This document shows positions 57,683 to 64,000 of a DNA stretch of 64,000 nt, piece by piece (within the stretch, counting starts at the first letter, position 1; every line of letters begins with the position of its first letter). The stretch is from Siphonodentalium dalli (taxonomy: Eukaryota; Mollusca; Scaphopoda; Gadilida; Siphonodentaliidae), in NCBI GenBank assembly GCA_032622095.1, contig CP136065.1:206502151-206566150 (forward strand), given 5' to 3'. Under the pieces are notes generated by a model, which saw only the letters and a list, made by a program, of their open reading frames with translations, had not been told where the DNA came from and did no database searches. Position numbers and translations under genes: made by a program.

Positions 57683-60600
57683 TGTGCACAAAAGTACTTG
57701 TAAACGTGGTGGATCACACTGCAGCTTGACAAACGTCACACTACCCTTAAAATTGAGGAAAAAATGACATCGAAAAAAACACAAACACCTCCCATAAATT
57801 ATTTGCCATTTGCACAGCCATAACAGTTCACAATGTGGCTATATTTGATGTTTCTCGACGGAAAACACTTTTGTGCATTTTTGCGTGCACTTTTCATCCA
57901 TGTATCATTGACCATTCAGCTGCCAGAATTTTTTTTATGCTGATCCTAGCTGGTAGCAGGGAACTTAAATAACGGGAAGGTTCACTTCCCATTGGTTCTA
58001 TTGTAATGCGTACCGCCGCAGCGCCCTCTTGCGATCGGTAGGTTAAACCGAGAAATGCGTCCATGGATACACTATAGAATTCTATAGAGTTGCTCATTTC
58101 TCCCGTCCAAAAATCATTTTAAAACAACATTTAAACCAAATGTTCCCTATTTTGTCGATATTTCCATAAACAATACGCATTTACCTACACTATATTGAAC
58201 TTTCTGGGGAAAGTTACTACTAATGTCCAGTTAAAACGATGAAAAGCATCACCCAAATTCGCTGTCAATGTCAATTTGTATACAACTGAACTTTTTTTGT
58301 TTGTATTTTTTAGTACTATAATATATTATATAACTACATGCGTATCTGAATTATAATATATGGCATTGACAAGTCATTTATAGAACTTAAATCAAAATTT
58401 AGCCAAAATAGTTTTTGTTTTAATTTTATGAACCGGCCATAGGGACATATTATAGGCCTACCAGTACCAATTACCATTATTCATTACTAACTTTACTTGC
58501 AGTTCTACCATCCCAATTATCTTAAGTCCATTTACCAGGCTGGAAACTGGATAGATCAATCATGAACTAATATAATAGAGTATATATAACTAATATAGGC
58601 CTATTATTACTAGTAAGTCTATTATTAACCAAGTGCTACACTTCAAAGTCCAGCTGACACACTGGAAAACTTTTACATATATCATGTCATTAAATTGACT
58701 CAAAAATAATTCCTCAAAATGATCTAGGTCTAGTCAGGCATCGCCCACAATGATACCATTTTAGATTATACAACATTTTATTCAATGCACATGTATGAAG
58801 ATCAGAAAACCCAATTATTTTTAAGCATTTATATCTCAATTACGCTTAAGCGTATTTCAAATATATGGGAGGCGTAATTTATATTTAATATCTTATTAAT
58901 ATTACGCTTAAGTGTAATTCAGATTTCCATTACACTTAAGCCTAATGGAATTTGGCATCCCACCACACAATTATGGATTTATAGATTTACCTACACTATA
59001 AGTGCAAATGAATTGCACTTCTTGACTTAACCATAATTAAATTAGATTAAGTTACCACCCCCTGGTATTTTTTTTATTTAATATATATTATTTTTATATA
59101 AAATAATATAATAAAATTTAAAACAAAATTCCCGGATTCCTGTGATGGAATCGCGCATGTTGATTGTCATTACTGAAAATTTGAATTTTGTCTCCCATAA
59201 CTCCCATTTTGCATTTTGATAAAAAAAAATACTATAAATACATGTACCGGTGCAATAGCATTACATTAAATTAAATAAGTTTATTGTAAATGATGAAATA
59301 CTCCCAAATGACAGATGTCAATCTACACTTATTAAGCATACCATGCATTATTTGAAGGGTAATCAATGCCTAATATGTCATTATATGATATATATCAAAG
59401 AATTTATAGTGAAAGACTATTAGTACATACAGAAACTAGAACAAATGCTAAAAAAAAACTTGATCAATACATTTATACAAATGTTGACTCAAATTAATTA
59501 AGTGGATTCCAAGGACCCATGCATATATATGTCATGATAGGGCAATCATTTAACATATTTTACATATAATAAGAGAAATTGCTTCACAACAGATCAACAG
59601 TCAATCAACTTAATCATTAATGTGTCATATGAATTAATATGTTGTGCAAATATCAAGGTGTGAGGGGATGAATATACTGACTGAGTTACAAGATATCAAA
59701 TATGACATTTCCTATTAATGCGATGCCCATTTACCATTAACAATTTGACTAAGTTGACCATACCGGTAGGCTGTACTGCATGAAAGAATCAACATATTTT
59801 GGGGGGGGGGGGGCATGTTCAACAGCTGAGAATATCACCATATAATTTGACATGGCCTAATATTTCTGATTGGACAATTGAACACATAACTTTAGAAATG
59901 CTCTATTGCAACTGCATGCAGATAATATGAATTGTGTTGATTTGGGGAACACTACCATGTAAAAGTGGAAGATTCAGGTTGAGTAAATACAAATGGAGTG
60001 TCCATCTGAATTTGATGATATTTTTTTGAGGTACAAAAATGTCTATAACTCAAACAATAATTAGCCTATTAACTAAACTGAAAAAAAAAAGGTTTTCAGA
60101 TTTGTGATCCCAATAGATGAGTTCTACCAATAAGATAAAAAGTGAAAGGACGAATTTGAAATTTCCATGTACTAAACCAATAGTCAAAGTGTTATATATG
60201 CAGGCAAACTGCGCCCACACACACACGCTGACACAGACTGCAGACAAATTTAAAGACAACGTAAAAATGTAAACAAAAATAAAAGTTAAAAACATTCTTT
60301 AAAAGTTGCAACAAAACAAAAATAACAACTGTAGTACGCAAGGATTGAAAATAAACGACGTATTTTCTCAGTTATAAAAGTGGCTGGGTAGTTTTCCTTG
60401 CTTTTGGTTGAGAATGTTGACCAAAAACGATGTACTAGTATTTCCATTCACTCGTATTCGTCGGAATTTGACACTGACAGACCGATTAAAATAAATTAGA
60501 ATAAAGTCAACAACCGTTATTAAAATTAAATAAACGTAACAATCACCAAGATTAATACTCGGTGAATATATAGATCACTTCAGTTTACCTCTACAGGCTC

Positions 60601-60781
60601 TAGGTGGCCGGTGAGTCATTTGATACAAAAAACATTCATTCGATTTCTGTATTCCTCGTGTATTTACCATTTCAAATACGGCGCCTGTCCTACCAGGAGG
60701 ATCGATAACTCTACCAAGACGATTACACAAATATGATTGGGTGAGCCATCCTGTTATTTATGATCCTTGCTGGTAGTGCCA
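57683..60781. other. 3.1 kb with no assured gene
   Basis: A 67-codon minus-strand frame at 57894-58097 has no recognisable domain. A TTAAGCGTAA-type palindrome cluster lies at 58830-58975. A 13-G run lies near 59803. Otherwise AT-rich and featureless. Confidence 0.45.
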
Positions 60782-60782
60782 G

Positions 60783-60823
60783 GGGAAATCACTCTACTAA
60801 TTTGTATTTGGTGTATTGTAACC
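60783..60823 (+). repeat. 41-bp segment duplicated at 61783-61822
   Basis: GGGAAATCACTCTACTAATT plus TGTATTTGGTGTATTGTAAC is identical at both places. Sequences diverge on both sides. Confidence 0.9.
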
Positions 60824-61657
60824 TATAGTGGTCACTGGAAAGATAAGAAATTCGCCCAAAGGATATTAAATTGCGTCCATTTATGTGCCCACGTCAATAT
60901 AAATAAATTTGATTCGAAACATGTCTGTGTTCTTACTTTATTAACCATTTTCTGTCACCACCCATAGCTGAATTTGCAAAAAAAATACCTTGACTTGAAT
61001 GTCAATTTGTTTTCATTTTAGCTGAATATTGGCAAAGTAAACAGTGACGATGTACATACAGGTTGTCGATCTGATAGCTTGTAGATACCACTTCCAGAAA
61101 ATATGCCATACAATTCGCTAGGCGAATTGGGCGCACTTAGGTTTCACATTGGGCGCATCTACACAATTTTCGAAAAAAATCGACAGAAAACCAAGAATAT
61201 ATTTATTGGCCGAATTCTGTGCGCGTTGGATAGTCTAACAATTTCTGCAAACTTCCAGGGTAGGCTTTTTTGTCAACATGTCATCTAACAGGGGAAATTC
61301 AACTTCATTTGACCCGAATCTGGTCCGATTTTGCATCATATTTTAGAGTATGGCCCATACTGACGTCACGCTTCACTCTCATGTCGTGCCCAAACCCGAC
61401 AAATCTGCCTTGGCGTTCATCTAGATTGTCGGGCGCCAACAGATATGGTCTCACATTCATTAAAGGGACATCATTGGGCCCAAAAATAGGTCGAAAATGG
61501 GAATTTTAGGTTCTACAACGAGAAGCAGAAATGGCATCAGAGGGGTTAATTTGTAATTTTATTGGACGGCTCCGGCGGTAAATCAGCTGTCGTATCGCGT
61601 GCTTTACGTTTCCAATTTGTTTCATGGGCATAATGAGCACGGGACATGTTTCAGAGC
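60824..61657. other. no gene assured
   Basis: Short open frames (61103-61288, 61270-61509) have no recognisable domain. Confidence 0.4.
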
Positions 61658-61822
61658 AGGTTACAATACACCAAATGATTTACATAGGCCTCAGTGTTAA
61701 CAAATCCCGCTGGCCTGTATTCGCAGGAAAGCTTTGACCCTGCACGAGTATTTAAAATTAAAGAACGTCCTTTTAGACACACGGGAAATCACTCTACTAA
61801 TTTGTATTTGGTGTATTGTAAC
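61658..61822 (+). repeat. fuller copy of the mosaic duplication
   Basis: Contains, joined without a gap, the segments found separately at 57552-57682 and 60783-60823. Confidence 0.85.
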
Positions 61823-61841
61823 CCCTTGTTTGACAAATACA

Positions 61842-61989
61842 CAATACGGACAAATTTATGTGTGGTTCACAGAAATATCATGGGATTTACATCCGCGTTA
61901 TGACGAAAGCGACAATATGATATTCCGGAATCGAGGCAGCTACACAATGCGGGAAAATTTATGTGTGGTTCCCAAAAATATCATGGGTT
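61842..61989 (+). repeat. 45-bp direct repeat, 103 bp apart
   Basis: ACAATACGGACAAATTTATG at 61842 and ACAATGCGGGAAAATTTATG at 61945, each continuing TGTGGTTC and AAATATCATGGG. Confidence 0.8.
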
Positions 61990-62354
61990 CGATGTTGATA
62001 ACACAATACGGGTTTATCTTGTCGACCAATCAAATTGAAGATAGCACACTTGTCAATAGATAAAACAATTTCTCTTAGCACGTACTATGCAGAGTCATAC
62101 AATATAGCGGTCATTATCATAAGTTATTGTGTTGGATTGACGGTAACATGATGTGACATTGACGGTTTGGAGTTTATGTTCAATCGAGTTATGGAGCAAT
62201 TAAAGGTCATACAATGTTATTCCTTACACTTCCTGATTTCGATTGAAACAGATACCCAACATGACAAATATCGCAACCCTATGTACAAAATGAAAAACAT
62301 CTACATATAATAGTGGAGCAACAGAGACCAGAAAAAGGCCATATTTTTCGAGTT

Positions 62355-62815
62355 TAGTCATGTCGCCGACCACCAAGAGGTATTATATATGAAAATGTTC
62401 GCACGGTTGTGGCAATAACAATACCTGGTTTTATCTAGCTATAATTTAAGTGTTTTGTGTAATTAATCCACATGGTCGTGTTATGCGCTCGAGTTAATTG
62501 TGTTATGGTAATTTCAGCTGAAAAATGTGACTTTGATGCAAGTGCAGTTTTTTCACATATAAAACCAGTGAAAACAGGAATTTGAGTCTCCGAAAGACAT
62601 TTTACATTGTTTATTGTCACGAACTATATCATGTCGTCTACCACCAAGACGTTTTATACACCAAAATGTTCGGCTTGTAGTGACGAATAAAGAAACATAA
62701 CACAACCTGAGCAAAATCTGTGCTAGTCGAGATTTTGGGAAAAAAACACACTTTTTGTGAATAAAGTCAGTGAAAACTGGTATCAAGCTTTCCGAATAAC
62801 ATTTCAAGTGGAAAA
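62355..62815. repeat. diverged tandem duplication, about 220-270 bp
   Basis: CATGTCGCCGACCACCAAGA at 62358 corresponds to CATGTCGTCTACCACCAAGA at 62629. GTGAAAACAGGAATTTGAG at about 62568 corresponds to GTGAAAACTGGTATCAAGC at about 62770. Confidence 0.65.
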
Positions 62816-63638
62816 TAGGATTTTGTGAAAACAGGGATTATATTGTCCGATCCTTCGTCATACCGTCCGTGCGTCCGTCCTTCCATATGTCCGTCCGCGG
62901 CCGTCTAGGCAGATATTTCAGCCACTGGTTAATTTGGTATGGATGTTCACTACTCTAAGATAGCATTCAATGGACTCTTACGTCGTTTTGTTTTGGGCTT
63001 TCCATTTTATAGTTATTCATTTTTATTTATCTGGAAAGGTTGGTTTTGTTTTGTCTGTCCGAGCAGATCTGGTTGTCAGATCTCAATAAAATTTGGTATG
63101 GATTTTCACTACTAAAACAGTGGCGGATCGAGAGTGCGCGCCATGTCATTATTCATGCGTCATTCGAAGCATCATCCGAGTCGTCCAATGGCGAGTTGGG
63201 CGCGAGGGGACTTTCCATTCTATTTTGTGGCGGGGTCTGTTAGGGTAATGTGGTTGTGGTAGTTAAGGTTATGTGGTATGCAATAGCGCGTTTGTCACAA
63301 TTCTGAACACATGATTAAAGAGCCTTATACTCTTCACAATTATCTTGAAGAGCCAAACAGACATGATAAACCAGTACACATAATATTTAACTTCTCTTCA
63401 TATTCATGATTATGCTAGAATGGAAACAAGTCAATCCGGAATGTGGCGTTACCTACTGAGTCGGTAGACAGCATTGCTGATCACTAGCGTAATTATGACA
63501 CACCATGTTGCAAAACTAACTGTCGGAAAACTAGCATTCGTAACACTTGCATTGCTTCCAATGACACCAACTCCAAATTTTAATGTAAAATATCTAAATC
63601 CAGTCAATAGCTAAGCGATTCAACGATTTATATATAGG
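62816..63638. other. no gene; GTCC-rich tract
   Basis: A CCGTCCGTGCGTCCGTCC-type simple repeat lies at 62865-62900. AAATTTGGTATGGATTTTCAC at about 63088 echoes 36750 and 62936. No gene. Confidence 0.4.
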
Positions 63639-64000
63639 ACTAGCCGATGAGCCCGACGTTGTCCGGGCTATTCAAAAACCAAATTTCAAGTCGATAGCTC
63701 CACCCGTTTCAAAAACCAAATTTCAAGTCGATAGCACCCGTTTCCGAGATCTCGTCTGCGCATGCGCGAAGCTGGCGTCGCACGGGCTCGGCGACACGAT
63801 AAAATTCGTATCCGGGGCAAGATACATTCACATAGCAAATTTCAAGTCGATAGCTCCACCCGTTTCCGAGATCTCGTCTGCGCATGCGCGAAGCTGACGT
63901 CGCACGGGCTCGGTGACCCGATAAAATTCGTATCCGGGGCAAGATACATTCACATAGCAAATTTCAAGTCGATAGCTCCACCCGTTTCCGAGATCTCGTC
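63639..64000 (-). mobile_element. Helitron-like element H6, cut by the window end
   Basis: The plus strand starts ACTAGCCGATGAGCCCGACG like H2, with the same CTAG and hairpin terminus. It continues with two full 122-bp units and the start of a third. It runs off the window at 64000. Confidence 0.6.

Noticed and set aside
58014-58035. CTCF-like motif (CGCAAGAGGGCGCTGCGG on the minus strand)
   Set aside because: A single partial match with two mismatches to the core consensus and no context.
60597-60610. 14-nt micro-exon between CTCTACAG and GTGAGT
   Set aside because: Good splice signals, but no neighbouring exon or frame supports it; chance is likely.

Overview
This is eukaryotic, animal (metazoan) DNA: AT-rich, gene-poor, with GT-AG introns, AATAAA polyadenylation signals, non-LTR retrotransposons of several clades, and a very dense load of palindromes, MITEs and minisatellites. 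The repertoire (a C-type lectin with a Thr-rich stalk, hAT/BED remnants, L1/Tx1, CR1/L2 and I/Nimb-like LINEs, piggyBac-like TTAA elements, Helitron-like chains) suits a marine invertebrate such as a lophotrochozoan, ambulacrarian or cephalochordate. The sequence alone does not settle which. I see no bacterial-type operon, tRNA, rRNA or CRISPR.

Host genes. The clearest one is on the minus strand. A Thr-rich stalk exon (12096-12338) and two exons of one C-type lectin domain (7135-7329, 4453-4676) join in phase 1 with consensus splice sites and restore the four canonical lectin cysteines. Its introns hold three minisatellites, two TTAA-type MITEs and a dead L1/Tx1 LINE. A possible PAN/apple-like exon lies far upstream on the same strand (38059-38174). 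On the plus strand, 22205-22980 is a two-exon, 100-codon BED zinc-finger mini-gene, apparently an internally deleted hAT transposase, followed by polyadenylation signals.

Layout. 0-3 kb: tandem repeat and a 2.1-kb foldback element. 4-12.4 kb: the lectin gene. 13.8-21.4 kb: a 7.6-kb array of about 240 copies of a 32-bp unit. 22-23 kb: BED mini-gene. 24-39 kb: a patchwork of dispersed repeats, hairpins, a dimeric satellite, TTAA/TA elements built around a 69-bp palindrome, a 1.1-kb foldback element with a recognisable empty site elsewhere in the window, and LINE fragments. 40-46 kb: a hairpin, a LINE ORF1 remnant split by a TTAA element, and a LINE with an uninterrupted reverse transcriptase frame. 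49.6-52.1 kb: four head-to-tail elements with Helitron-like ends (CTAG preceded by a hairpin); a fifth lies at 54.9-56.0 kb and a sixth begins at 63.6 kb. 52.2-53 kb: a 20-bp minisatellite. 56-63.6 kb: mostly unrecognised AT-rich DNA with one hairpin and a mosaic duplication.

The most interesting points are the Helitron-like chain with NRF-1-like palindromes in its 122-bp units, a minisatellite apparently grown from the lectin gene's own 5' splice site, a mobile 69-bp palindrome module found in two element families, and long hairpins whose arms are unrelated but whose apices are similar.
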